NCBI GenBank assembly: GCA_029207755.1
Contig: JARCOQ010000012.1
Location: forward strand, 372,001 to 436,000
Origin: Chamaea fasciata
Taxonomy: Eukaryota; Chordata; Aves; Passeriformes; Sylviidae
DNA length: 64,000 nt
Reading direction: 5' to 3'
Part shown: piece after piece, positions 11,215 through 23,320 of the stretch
How positions within the stretch are numbered: the first letter of the stretch is position 1
Layout: the number at the start of each line of letters is the position of its first letter
Translations under genes and position numbers: made by a program
The notes under the pieces: model-generated
Database searches by the model: none
Seen by the model: the letters and a program-made list of their open reading frames with translations, nothing else
Told to the model about the DNA's origin: nothing

Positions 11215-11350
11215 ATGTCATGCATTTGCCATCTCTTGATGTCTTCACGCCCAGCCAAACGCCTGTCTGAAGCTATCTTAGTCAGACAAGTTACTGATTT
11301 CAGTGTAACAGGGTGAAATTTCCACAGGTACAGGAGGTCAGGCAGCCCAA
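11215..11350 (+). mobile_element. Old CR1-type LINE fragment, 3' region
   Basis: Retains landmarks of the older amniote CR1 3' end: CATCTCTTGATGTCTTCA, then GTCAGACAAGTTACTGATTT, then GGGTGAAATTTCCACAGG and TACAGGAGGTCAGG. Strongly diverged. It belongs to a different, older lineage than the CR1 at 51648-51828. Confidence 0.65.
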
Positions 11351-11828
11351 TCCCTTCCTGCTCACCCCGGGAATCTGCAGGAAGGAAATGCAAAGGAAGA
11401 TCACAAGAACATGATGCTATTTGTGCTCTTGGATAGGACTTCAGGCCAGCACTGATTCATCTGGCTACATCGGCATTCCACAGCATTACTTATCCCCTTA
11501 GGTGGGCAGACACTAGAGGTATGTCTGTCTGGAAGAGGCCAGGTCTACTGACCTTTTATAATTTCTTCTTTTTTTCAGATGTTTAGCAGCTGTCCCCAGT
11601 CTCCAAGGTATGACACAGGCAGGTGGTCCTAACCTTACTGAAGGTCTGGGGCATTTGCACCATCTTTCTCACAACATCTCACTGCAGTCTCAGGTGCTGT
11701 AGCTCTGTTCCTCCTCAGGAATTAGGGCTTGGGGCTGTGCTGGAATAAAATAAGATGAAGATGGAGGGATGGATCTGTGGAAACGTTTTTTTAGTGCCTA
11801 GGAGCAGCCCAAAAGGCAAACTGACAGT

Positions 11829-12065
11829 TAACAATTATCAGGAAAATAATGGAGAGCAGAGCACAGTTCTGTCAATGAGCAGATTCGTAGTGAAAGCCGC
11901 ACTGTGATTTCTATATGCAGCTCTGTCTGCCTCTCTCAAGAAAAAGATTTGGAAGTGTTTCAGAGAAGACCAACAAGGATGATCAAATACAAAGAGTATT
12001 TTCCATGTGAGGAAAAAGTCTCTTTAGGCTGGAAAAAGAATAGACTGAAGAGGATTATAGTATCA
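11829..12065 (+). mobile_element. Old CR1-type LINE fragment, end of ORF2
   Basis: Matches the terminal ORF2 region of old amniote CR1: AGTTAACAATTATCAGGAAA, GTTTCAGAGAAGACCAACAA, GGATGATCAAA, then CCATGTGAGGAAAAAGTCTC and AGGCTGGAAAAAGAATAGAC. Broken by indels and stops. Same strand as the 11215-11350 piece but in reversed order, so the two are separate insertions or a rearrangement. Confidence 0.65.
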
Positions 12066-12075
12066 AGTTTAGCAA

Positions 12076-15000
12076 ATAGAGGTTGCCTGCAGTATGATTT
12101 CTCGTCATCCCTTCAATATAAGAACCAGCAGCACCCTGTAAATTAGCAGGTAATAACAAAAAACCAAAAACTAGATCTTATTTTGAATGTCATGTGCTGT
12201 GTTGGACTGCTTCACACAGGGCGTGGTGCGCCCCCAAAGCTCATATGAATTCAAAAATCAATTAAACATTTTAATGGGGGGAAAATATCCAGTCACACTG
12301 ATGGAAGGCAAGACCCTGTTTCTGCTTCCAGAGCCCATGAGCTGCGGGTGGCTGAGGCTGGCAGAGTGTTCCGGGAAGCACCGTGGGATCTGTGGCCTCT
12401 AAACCCCAGCATGGATGCACCAACCAGACTCCAGGAATCAATCACCAAATTGCACTGTCCTCTCCTGGAACAAGCTACCAGTGGAGAAATAGAAAGCAGG
12501 GGTTTTGTAGCTATACTGAAACTTCACAGTTGATTTTAAGCCTCTTAGACAGCATAATACTGACTGCAATTTCCTGCTGAGGGCTATCGACTCCAGCCTG
12601 TGCCAAGCTGCAGGGAATGCCCCGTGCCATGCCTGCGTGTGATGGAGCGTGTCTCTGCACCCAACAGCGTGACTGACTCAGATCAGAAACCAGCTTCCTG
12701 GGATTTCCCACCAGCATCCTTTCAGACTGCCATCCAGCAGCAGAGATCTGTGCATCCACGAGGTCACAGGCACCAGAAGACAGCATCATCTTCAAACCAC
12801 ATGGAGGGATTAGCGCAGGCTGGAAGCAGCCCCCTGCTGCCCTCTGTCCAGGGTGGGACACATTGCCTGGTGGGCTCTGGGGAAGGAGGAGGCTTGCACT
12901 TCAGAGGTGGCCTTCCCCGGGTCCTGTGCTTGTAAGCAGACACCATGGCAAACAAATTGCGTGTTCTTGTGGTGTAAAACCTAATCTGGTTCTTTGAAGC
13001 ACCTGCTGTTGTGCTGCTGCAGTCCTAAGGAGTGTCTGCATGATGGAATGCGAGGCTATACCTTAAGTACTCCAAATTAATTGAGAGCAGTACTGTTTTG
13101 GGCTGTGGGACCACCCTGAGGCCACTGACTATTTACAGTCCTGTAGGTCAGAGCTGCAGGCTGCATGGACTGTGTGGGCAGGATGGACAGGTTGCCCAGA
13201 GTAGGCCATGCAGACAGGGCACCAGGGCAGCAGATGACAAAGGTCAGTTGTGTGGTGTTGTTCTGTTATTACTTCAGGCAGTGTCTCTGCTTTTTCACAC
13301 ACTTCCTAGTCTGTGACACACTGCTCTCAGCAGTGATCCGGCAGTCACAGATCCTCCATCTTTTTATTGAGGTAATTCCCCTTCACCATTATTTTTGTAT
13401 ACCTTCTACCTCAAAAAAGAAGAGGCCAATACTGAGCTGCAGTGAATGCTCAGCCAGCATGGTAACCAGCCAAATTCAGTATTAGCCACATGGTTTAAAT
13501 ACCCAGCCTGCTTCTACATGGTGATCAAGAACGGAGGGAGTGGAAGGGGCCCCTGCTGCAGTTTGGTAATGCTCCCCTATTTCTGGAGTTTGTTAGCACA
13601 ATATCAAAATTACAAACCACAACACTCTCAATTTCTTACTTTCATTTTGAATTAAAGACCTTCTATTGAAGACTTTCACTTCAAAAACCAACCAGGCACT
13701 TGCTAATATCAAGCAAAATGCCTGAAGAATAAATTGCTCCTATCAGAAATAAAGGATTTTAGTTCTGCCAGAAGCAGAGAGATCTGTGTTTCTAAGTCCC
13801 TCGAAAGGCAACTCCATCTTTCCTGTTTTCCTCTCATTTTCTTTTGATGCACAAAGCCTGCACATTGCAGTGCTGTGATTGGATTCAGCTTTGGAGCAGT
13901 GTAATTGTAAATATTCATTGGAATCCAAGCTAGTTTTCCCAAGTCTCTCTTAAAAGCTTTGCAGTTATACAAACAGCCATGGCTCTGCATTAGCCTCACA
14001 GCCTGGAGGCTGCCTATTCCTCCCCAGCCCCAAAGTCTGCTCCATCAGAGCCTGCATGGAGGGAAATCAGCCTTGCCAGCCATTTTAATCAATGCTCTAT
14101 TATTTTCTTTATTCCCTCTTTAATGACTGTGCTGTAGAACTGGCTCTCAGATACAGGTACCCCGTGGGACTCCTCACTGATGTCTACACAAATAACATGG
14201 CTCACCTTGGCTCACAGTTCACCTGACTGTCCTGGCCATGTGCTGCAGCCCCTGTCTCTCTGCTGATGTTGACAGGGTGTCTGTGAACGGCCCCGAGTCC
14301 TGGTAGATGGTCTACAATCCATGGTATATGGTATAGGGTATTCTGCCAGTGACCATTCCTCCCTCCTCTGTGAACACTCCGTGGCTGCTGCCGTACAGTG
14401 GGGCAAGGCAAAAGGCAGCAGACTCCTGCAGCCCCTGAGGAGCCGAGGCAAGCTCTGTCCATCAGCCAGACCCTGCCCTTGCCTGTGCCAGCCCTGCACA
14501 GCCAAACTGCATGCCCCAAGCGGATCGAGCTCTCCAGGTGGTCTCTGACTGCAGCCATGTCCTGCACAACTCATTTGCAGAGCAGCACATGTCAGAAACT
14601 GCACACAGCTATTCTGCTGAGAAGGGAAATTGAATCCAAAAGTTCTGATAAAATATCTACACTCCCATCTCTGCCTCGTCCACTCATGTGTTCCCCACCA
14701 TGGACGGGACTCTGGCCAAAGCCTGTGGCATAGCAGCACATGTAATGCAGATGGTGGTATTGGAGTCTTCCTCACCCACTGACCTCCTCCAGGCACTGTT
14801 CAGCATGTGTTACAGCCTCCCGGGGAGCCTGGGACCAGGCAGGTTGGCAGTGAAAGGGGAAACACTGAAGGGGAAACACTGTGGTGGGGCTCTGGGAGAG
14901 GCAGAGCTGCTTTACAAGGTAGGAGCAGGGAGAGATTTAGGGAATGAGCAATGCCGGTGTGAATGTCAAGAGGCTGATAGTCTGTCTTCCAGTTCTGAGA

Positions 15001-18000
15001 CAGGGGAACCTTGAAGTACCCTGTGTATTGTGTATCTGTCCTTAAAGCTCTCCTGTGATGCAGGATCCTCAGGCCCTGGCAGTCTGCTCACCTGTTCTGT
15101 TCTCCTTCCCTTTAGAAAACTGTTCCTAACCCAAATCTTTCCTGATGGAGGCTTTGACCAGTAGTTCTTGAGTGTTCCTTCATGGACATGGAGAGCAGAT
15201 GGCTTTTTTCCTCTTTCCAGGAGTTTCTTACATACAGCGGGTGTTGTGATCTCCCTCAGTCACGCAGAAGTAAAAACCAAAAACCCAAACACCAACAAAG
15301 CAGCCAGATCAGAAATCACAAAAGAAACCCTGTCTAGTAGAACTCACTGCCACACAGAGCAGGAGCTACGAGAGCAGATGCCCTGTAAAAGCAGATGAAG
15401 TAATGAGGCCTTTATAAAGATAACAGCTCCCAGAGTCAAAACAGATCTACTCCTGTAGATCCATATCTTCTGGTGGCAGCCACCAGTGTCCTCTTCATCT
15501 CTTTTCCCAGCTCAAGGACAGCTGCCTTCAGAATGTGGTGAAAGAGACATCCCTGGGCAAAGTCCAGCCCCCAGCTGAAGGGAAGGAACGTGGAAAACCA
15601 CATGGTCATGAAGAAGGGCTGGACGTTGAAACATGCCCAATGGCAGGGGCAGAAGGAACCTGTTGCTGGGGTCCCTGTTGGAATCCATCCTCTCTTCTCC
15701 AGATACAACACGTCACCTTTTCCCACCCGTGGTGTGACACTGTGACCCCTCAGCAGCTGCCAGGGGAGAGGGTGTGCCAGTGCACAGCCTGGAGCCCCAT
15801 CAGGGTCTCCGGTGTAAGAACAGACTGGTCCTTTTGCTGCGCAGCCCTGGTGCAGAGGAGTCTTCATGGCATGAGCTGGAAGCACAGTCCTTCCCTTCCA
15901 TCTCCATTTTGCAAAACAGCCAGAGCACTGTTTTTCAGTGCTCCTGCTTGGATGATTTATCCAGGTCATGGTGAGGACAACTGGCTAACTGAGGTTAACA
16001 GCTTTCTCGGTTTCATTTCAAAAGGACATTAGCATGGGGCTGTGTTAAAGGATGATATGCCAAATCCTAATTCACTAGGAGAGCTCATGATCAGGTGGGG
16101 GACTGCGCTGACAAAGAGGGCTGTGCTGCCAGTCTCTCTGTAAAGGGCAGGACCATAACTCATGCTCTCAGTGCTAAATTACACCTGGCACTCCTTGCTC
16201 AGGAGTCCCGCTGCCTGCTGCAGGGACCCCAGACCACCAGCCTTGGAAGGCCCAGGGCCCCACAATAGCAGCTGGGGCTGGCTCAGAAAAATAGATTGGA
16301 GTCCTTCTATCTGGAAGAAGGATACTGGAAAGAAAAGATGACAGAGATCTATAAAATCAGAAGTGTCACAGGAAAGTGATTAAGGAGTGACTGTCGCGGC
16401 CTTTTCCGGTAAAACAGTGGAATTTGTCAGGGGACAGGTTCAAAACAAACCAAAGGAGGTGGCTTCTTATCCAAGCATGGTCAAGCAGGGAAACTCACTG
16501 CTGCAGGACTTTGCAGAAGCTGGATAAGTCTGAGTTACAGAATTAGTTTGACAAGTTATGGATGAAAATTCCTCAAGGGCTGTTAAACACAAAGGCTCCC
16601 CCTTGGGCTCAGGAAGCCCCTTCACCACAGAAGATGGATGAGCATCCGGGTGAATTTCACAAGGTTCCCCTGTTCTTCCCAGGGGAAAAGAGCTCTTTCC
16701 TAGACAGGGCCATACGCTGCTGCTATATACAGAGCCAGGTGGAACACTGTTCTGCCACAGAATAGTGTTATATTTTTATATAAAGAGGCTTGATGCTCCA
16801 TTCTTTAATTGGGAGGTTTGTAAGAGAAAGTTGAGAGCTAGGCTGTTTTATTTGCCACTTTCACACTGAAACCAGCCACAAGGCTCAGCTGAGTTTGGTA
16901 TCAATACGTGGAGAGATGGGAAGGGACGAGAAGGGAAGGGAAGTAGGAAGAAGCAGAGTGTCATTCCCACCCTGCCATGCTGTCCTTGCCCCAATCAACA
17001 CACAGTCATCCATATGCATATGCAGAGCAAAACAAAGGCACATGCTGACCCTCTTCTGCATTCATCCATCTGCCACCATCCACAAACACAGACAAAGGCA
17101 CATACATCCTGCTCCCACCTTCACTGTGGGCAGTTGGAATGTGGGCTTGCCATGCGCGGCTCAGCCCACATGCTGGGCTGGCTCTTCACACACAGAACAA
17201 TGGATGGTGTGGGAGTCAATACAACAACATCTTGTAACTTTCCTTCAAATGCAATAAATGTAAAAAGTGCATTGTGTTCATATATATTGCAATGTATGTA
17301 TCATTACATATATGAATATACTTATAGGAATATATTTATCATTACCACATTAAATGAAACAAAATGTTCCCACTTTGCCTAATAAGGGGGACACCCCCCA
17401 AACTTATTTCAAATGCTGCCCTCTGAGCTGCTGCTTAGACAAACCAGCAGTGCTGAGCTCATCCTGTCATCCAATATGCTGGTACCTGGTGCTCCAATGT
17501 CAAAAGTACCTGGTTTATTCTACCAGAACCCCAAGCATATTTCACTAGCAAGTTGTTAAAATAAACACTTTTTTCAATGGCTTATGTGGTGCTGAAAGGG
17601 ATGACAAGTGGATACGAGGTTGAGCAAGCAATGCCGCAGTGTGCGGCAGCCGGAGCTCCCCAGGTTTCCGGGATCAGCTCTCCCACCCGTTTGCCATGTG
17701 GATCCAAATGAGACCTTGTGGCTGGAGTCCTTTGAGTCTGCCTGACCAGACATCAGGCAGACAGCCTGATGGCTGCAGAGGTAGGAGCAATGTGCTTTTC
17801 CAAGCCAGGCTCACACGCAGGGAACACGCTGAGCAAAGGGTCTGACTTGCACAGCTTCTGAAATACAGGGGTTGGTGGCAGGGCGGGGGCAAAGAGACCC
17901 AGCATGGGGTAGACTGGCATAGGCTGTCCAGCAGGCCTCCAGCAGGCAACGAGGGCGCTCCCACTCTGAGCAAGCTGAGGGTTTCGTCCACAGCAGTATG

Positions 18001-18410
18001 GCTGAACAGGTCTGAGCAATCCTAATCTCATGGCTCACAGCGTGTAAATGTCACCACTAGCCAGGACAGCTCTGTCCTGAGGCAGTGTCTTTGTGGCCAT
18101 CCTCTTCTTGTCTCTCCAAGGTCAGCAGCAAGAGCAACACCCACAACATCTGAGCATGACAGCCATCACACCCCCACAGCAACTGCAGTCCCACCACCCA
18201 TTTACAGCCAGCAGAGCTGAAGCCATCTCCCTGCTGCCTCCGACCTTCCCCTCCTCATTGGGAGGTGACAAACTCTCACATCTTCAGCCTTTCCTTATGC
18301 TGCCATGTAAACCAGAGCAGCAGATTATCATTATTGCTGTGAATGCATCAAATAGAGTTCCCTTCTCAGCCTGGGCTGCTGAGCTAGAGTGGACCGGTAT
18401 CTTCTCCTAC
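12076..18410. other. Long non-coding stretch, mostly unrecognised
   Basis: No defensible exon. A short AT-rich, TAAT-containing block at about 14060-14130 looks like a small conserved element. 17255-17345 is a very AT-rich TATA-type segment. A 177-codon minus-strand frame (15969-15436) has no recognisable domain and no splice support. Confidence 0.35.
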
Positions 18411-18555
18411 CTGCTCCAAGCTCCCTTCCGTAGCTGGTGGCTGGCCCCCACGTCCTGGCTGAGCTGCTGCTCTGTCTGCATTTCTGCTCCAGGTCTGCCT
18501 GCCTCTCCCTCTGCTTGGTCTGCAGTTGATAGATCCTCTGCTCTTGAGCATCCAG
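18411..18555 (-). pseudogene. Coiled-coil exon with a frame conflict, possible PMFBP1 5' exon
   Basis: A strong acceptor (long T/C tract ending CAATAG) precedes the exon, and a GTAGGA donor follows. The first half in one frame gives LDAQEQRIYQLQTKQRERQA, then DLEQ, an excellent coiled coil. The second half only looks coiled in the next frame (MQTEQQLSQDVGASHQLRK). The switch falls at an AAAT tract near 18480. This is either a one-base deletion (real pseudogenisation or assembly error) or chance. Same strand as the PMFBP1-like gene, 13 kb upstream, which is compatible with a gene that spans tens of kb in mammals. The alternative is a decayed copy of an unrelated coiled-coil gene. Confidence 0.45.
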
Positions 18556-18913
18556 CTATTGACCCGCCCAGGGAAAGAAAGAAAAAATGGAAAAAAAAAT
18601 CAATTAATACTAAACAGCTTAACAAAACCCCGAACTGCACAGACCTGATGCTGCTGGGGGTGGGGATTGGCAGGAGGAGACACCCCCCACACATTAGCTG
18701 CAAAAATCTGATGTTCTGGGGACAGGAAGCCAATATGGTAGGTGTGATTTGACATGCTTGCCTGCAGCAGGCAGACATGTCCAGCTCGGGAAAGCAGAGA
18801 CTGCTGACTGGGGCACCTGCCTCTGCTCACAGAAGGGGTGTCAGACTCCTGTGGTGAGGGAAGCAAAGAGCAGCTGAGCAAGACCAAAATTATTCTAACC
18901 AGTAACTAAACAC

Positions 18914-18972
18914 CCAGCTCCTGTTGCAGCTGCATGTTGAGCTCTTCAGGCATTTTCCCTGTGTCTGCTGTC
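18914..18972 (-). CDS. Candidate short coiled-coil exon upstream of 18555
   Basis: The frame reads TADTGKMPEELNMQLQQELG, bounded by an acceptor after a C/T tract (CTCTGTTCCAAG; alternative ACACAG, exon start 18958) and a weak GTGTTT donor. With the 18958 start it is a symmetric 45-bp phase-1 exon. It lies 358 bases upstream of the 18555-18411 exon on the same strand, which is the main reason to list it. Confidence 0.3.
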
Positions 18973-19668
18973 CTTGGAACAGAGCAAAGGGGCTCAGGTA
19001 CTCCACAGCCTGTCCATGTCCCTCCCGTTCTGCCTGAACAGAAGCAGCTCTAAGGGTTCAGCGTGTTCACTTCCTGGTGTCCCAGCTCTAAGGTGTTTGC
19101 GCAGGGCGGAAGCAGAGAAGAATCATAAATGTCAACCAAGGAGCATTAGCATGACAAGACTCAGGTATCGGCCCTAGCACAGAGCCACTCTCCCCACTGC
19201 CTTGGCCATTTACTCCTCAGGGATGCTGCTCCTCCTCTTGTCATGGGCGAGAGAAGCCACAGTCAGCAGGCACTCTAGGGGTCTTGCCCTGCTAAGGATA
19301 GGGAGGCAAGAGAAAATGTTGGCCACGCAGCTTAGGAGTAGGTCTGCTTGGTGGTTTAAATTCAGCAGAAGAACTCCTCTGCACTGCTGGCTGGGCATTG
19401 TGCCATGCCCTGCCATAACCAAGGGTCCTGTGTGCAGCAACATGGTCACTGCAGGTGGGAACAGCATCCTGCTTCTGCTGCTCAGATATTCCTGGAAGCA
19501 GCCCTGTGTCCTGGAGGAAGGAGTCTCCAGAGCTTCTTGCAAGCCCTGCCTGGCCACCACCACCTTGGCTCAAGCTGGCAGCCCTCCTGCCCTCAGGTGG
19601 GTCCTGATGCGTGGGGGGCTCTCCCCAAGAGCAATGTTTCCCAGGGGCTTGTCTCTCTGGGCATGTGC

Positions 19669-19719
19669 CCATCCATCCATCCATCCATCCATCCATCCAT
19701 CCATCCATCCATCCATCCA
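19669..19719. repeat. (ATCC)n microsatellite
   Basis: About 12 uninterrupted tetranucleotide copies. Confidence 0.97.
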
Positions 19720-19859
19720 GCACTGCCACTGCCCTTGGAGCCCCTGGGCCCACTTGTGCTCCACACTGTTGCCAGGAACAGCTGAGTGCTGCCAGCAACA
19801 CTGCCAATGTCCAGCAATGCTGGCAGTAACAGAGGGACCTCATCAATGTTCACTGACTT

Positions 19860-20015
19860 GCTAAACCTAGAGAGGATTTTGATATTAATTCTAACTAATT
19901 AGTAAAACATATTTATTGAAGACTGTCACCCAGCTGTCAAAATTCAATAAATATACTAACAATCAATTTGCATGTAGTAAACACAACATCGTGTTAATGT
20001 CTACATTAAAGATGT
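19860..20015. promoter_or_regulatory. Putative conserved non-coding element with octamer
   Basis: AT-rich block with ATTAATTCTAACTAATTAG and a perfect POU octamer ATTTGCAT at 19966-19973. Not a repeat I know. Regulatory role inferred. Confidence 0.4.
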
Positions 20016-20589
20016 ATTTCAGCACATACAGGCAGTGCACAGCCCATGGAGCCAGGTCCTGGCTTCCACTGATGGGGGCTGAGTGGTGTGCCAGGTCACA
20101 GACGGGGCACTGGGAGATCCTTGGCAGAAGGGTGAGCATCCCCCAGCAGCAGCAGACTGGATAGATTGCAAAACCATTGGCTCACAAGGCTTCGTCAACA
20201 GGGATAATGAGAGATACATTAGAGATGGAGAGGAGCTGATGTCTCCTCATCATCCCCCTTCCCCCAGACGCCAGGCAGGTCAGTGGGTTTGGGAGGCAGA
20301 GTGGTTCTGGGATTTTCAGAGCAGTGAAGCTCCCTGCCAGCTCTGGGGCGCCAGGAGTGCCTGTGACAACGGGGCATGTCACATGGCTCCATAGAGCAGC
20401 ATCTGCCTGTGGGTACAAGGTCGCCAAGGGGTGCATCCTGCCCAAAGCAGCACTGCCTGCCCTAGCTTCCCTCCTTCCCATGCCACTCAGGCAAGCCCAC
20501 CTTTCTTCTGTCCCAGTGCAGCCCCATGCAGTGATGTGCTTGCAGCAGGAAAGAAGGTGGCATGTTTAGGGTGAGCATCCCCCACCCCC

Positions 20590-21020
20590 ACCCCTTCTCC
20601 TCTCATTTAAGTGGAATCAATTGTGCCATTTCTGCTTTGCTTTTCAAAAGCAATTACTTTCATGTCATTTTTACAGACATGCACGGAGAGCGAGAGAGTG
20701 AGGGCTTGATTATGCCCCCTCCCATCCCCATCGTATGGCTTCCGCAGTGGTGGTGAAGTATTAAATTAAATGAGGTATCTATGGAGCGGCGATGGTTTCA
20801 GGTCAGAGGCGCTATGGAAAGCTGTATGCTGCACTGCTCCTGTATATGTAAATGGATATATTAAAACCACTGATGTCAACTTGCAGCACTCATCTCTTCT
20901 GCTCTCGGGTGATCAAAGCTGATTGCAGAGGCAATTACTGCGAAGGAAAAGAAAATCACGGCCTCCTGCTCATCCCTGAGCTACTGGAGTTTAATTGCTT
21001 AGTGTAGCTGAAGCTGCCTC
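20590..21020. promoter_or_regulatory. Putative conserved non-coding element
   Basis: Contains TCAATTGTGCC, AAAAGCAATTACTTTCATG, TTAAATTAAATGAGG, GATCAAAGCTG (TCF/LEF-like), GGCAATTACTG and GAGTTTAATTGCTTAG. CAATTA cores are spaced through about 400 bp without any coding frame. Typical composition of a developmental enhancer; needs cross-species alignment. Confidence 0.5.
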
Positions 21021-22529
21021 TCCATCTCCCTGGTATGCACACACACATGTGGGAGCATCGCGCGCCTAGAGACAAACAGGAATGGGCATTTTTGGGGATG
21101 GGTGGGGAGAAGCACCCGAAGAAGGGGAAGACCACAACATGAAAAATAATGATGCTTAAAAATGAATTAGACCACTACAGCAGGCAGGGCTGTATCTTAG
21201 CAAGCTGCTGGATCGATAGCACAGGGAAACAGGGCAGCATAAATACATGCCTGTGAGGCAGCCTCTCCTGTTCTGTGGTCTCTGGTCCAGGATTTACAGT
21301 AAGGCTGCTTCAGTCTTCTACAGGATGTGGCTAATCAGACTCCCAAATTCTGGGACACAGGTAAGAATCATGACCCGTTTTACAGCTGAAATCACTTGAA
21401 GGGAAGGTGTCAGTGCTGTTGTGAGCAGTCCCAGCTCCTCACCCTGGTCTTACCTTTGTGTTTCATGTGGGATTCTGCAGGTGCACCATGAAGGCAGAGG
21501 ACAATTTTTAGGCAGGGAACACTGTAATGCAAACAACAACACTTGGTCAAGTTGCCATCAGCCCCGTGCCACACACCTGCCCAGGTTGCTCAGGTGTACC
21601 ACAGGATCACCTCAGTGCTGGTCAGGCTTTGGCTGTGAAGTCTGACGTGTTCTGAAGCAGGGCTGAGCACGTGCCCTTTGTATGCACACCTGTACCTGGC
21701 CTGAAGCAGGGCTGAGCAAAGTGTAAGGCATCAGATCTGCCACTAACATGTTACAAGGGAGCAGAGGGGCAATAAGGAAGGCGGGGAGGGGGGCGAACAA
21801 AAGACCTGCCTTCCCCCCTAAAGGAGGCCACAGCCACCCCTGTGGCACAGCAGATGTGTTGGCACCACACTCACACGAGGCAGGAGAGACCCCGAGGATG
21901 TACTGTCTGCTGTAATTCTCTCTGGTGGCTCTCGCTCTCGTCCCAGCCTTGGCCAGGATGAGCGCTCCTGAGAAACCATCCTCACCTGACACCTGGGGAA
22001 TAGAACAGATCCAGAGAAATCCTGGTGCTGCAGTGCACAGCCAGAGCAGCCACCAGCAACAATTCCCTCAAAGGCAGAGGAACAAAAATGCCCAATGGTG
22101 AGAACATGACAGAGCTATCATCTACCATCTACAGCTCTAGCATCCCACAGCTATATTTAGGAATGATGAGTCTGGCCCCCAGCAGAAAGTGTTGACAAAA
22201 TCCTAAGTGCTAAATAAGTTGTTCTTCTGATTGTTTGATCCTTGAGGGTTTTGCTTTTGTGCTTTTCTCCTGAAGCACTGGAAAGTGAGGGATAGGGTTG
22301 GTTTTTTTTAATTGCAACCGAAGCCTGGGACTCTGTTCTTTCTGCTTGATTTTACAACAGGAGCTTCAAAAAATTAACAGAAAATCAGGAAACCCAGGAA
22401 TGACCTTTGTGATCTGCACCGGCTGCAGGAGTGCCAGAAGCCCTTAGCAGTGCTGCCTGGCCCCTGCCCATGGGTGGGCTCTGCCACGCAGCCTCCTCCC
22501 TGCCCTGTGAATCCAGATTTTCAACTCAA
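21021..22529. other. Non-coding, nothing recognised
   Basis: Ordinary intergenic sequence; no repeats or splice-bounded frames I can defend. Confidence 0.35.
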
Positions 22530-22700
22530 GGATGCAATTCCTTTTTTATGAGCCGCCTGTCTCTTTTTGTTTAGCTGAGAGTGCTTGGAGCCCTTCCCCC
22601 ACCTCCTTTTCCACCGCTGCTCTGGTTTTATTCAATTCAACACTTGAGGGAACTGCAGATGAAATGTCTCTGAATCTAAATTGCCAGCGATAGATCTAAC
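22530..22700. promoter_or_regulatory. Putative conserved non-coding element
   Basis: T-rich and AT-rich block with TTTTGTTTAGCTGAG, ATTCAATTCAACACTTGAGG (NKX-type CACTTGA) and AAATTGCCAGCGATAGATC. Regulatory role inferred from composition only. Confidence 0.35.
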
Positions 22701-23164
22701 AGCCTTTTCCCCTCTCCCCTCCCCGAACTCCCCTCAGACAGAAGGCTCCAGCACATTGTCTCTGCTGCGCCTGGCTCCAGCAGCGGAACAGCAGCTCCAG
22801 GATGGGAGCACAGCAGTGAGGGGTGACAGCCCTCTCCTGCGCCCCGGGCTGCAGGTGAAGGGACGGGAGGCTGGAGGATGTTCTCACTACTGGTCGTGCC
22901 TGTGTGCCCAAGCACTGCCAGGCTTGGTATGCTGCTTGTGATGCCAGGTGTGCAAATGGTGTAGGAAAGGCTAGGAAAGGCTAAACCTTTTCTTTCCATA
23001 GGGAAAACCCTGGACCTTCGAGCACAGAAAAGTAGTCAAAAGGAAAAAAAGGCAAAGAGAAAGGAGGAGTCAAAGCTGGGAGACACAGAGGCATTAGGAG
23101 CCCGAAGGAGTCTGTACATGGGGAAGAGGCTCTTGAGCAGTCCTGCGGAGCAGCTCCCTCCACA

Positions 23165-23320
23165 GAGCTGGGATTCATCGCATTATCTTCATGCTGGGGA
23201 AATAAAATTATTTTTGTCCTTTGGCTGCAGAGAAAAATAATAAAATATTGTCAGAATATTACTGAAACAATAAATATTTTTTTCTGAGTGTAGACACAGA
23301 AAGTGAAGCATTAGTGTAAT
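23165..23320. promoter_or_regulatory. Putative conserved non-coding element
   Basis: ATCGCATTATCTTCATGC, AATAAAATTATTTTTGTCC, AAAATAATAAAATATTG and ACAATAAATATT (SOX/FOX-like cores) in an AT-rich island. Confidence 0.35.

Noticed and set aside
15436..15969. 177-codon minus-strand frame ending AAVLELGKEMKRTLVAATRR
   Set aside because: The end looks helical, but there are no splice borders and the rest is compositionally random.
18093..18752. 219-codon plus-strand frame
   Set aside because: Runs antisense over the coiled-coil segment at 18411-18555 and has no recognisable domain.
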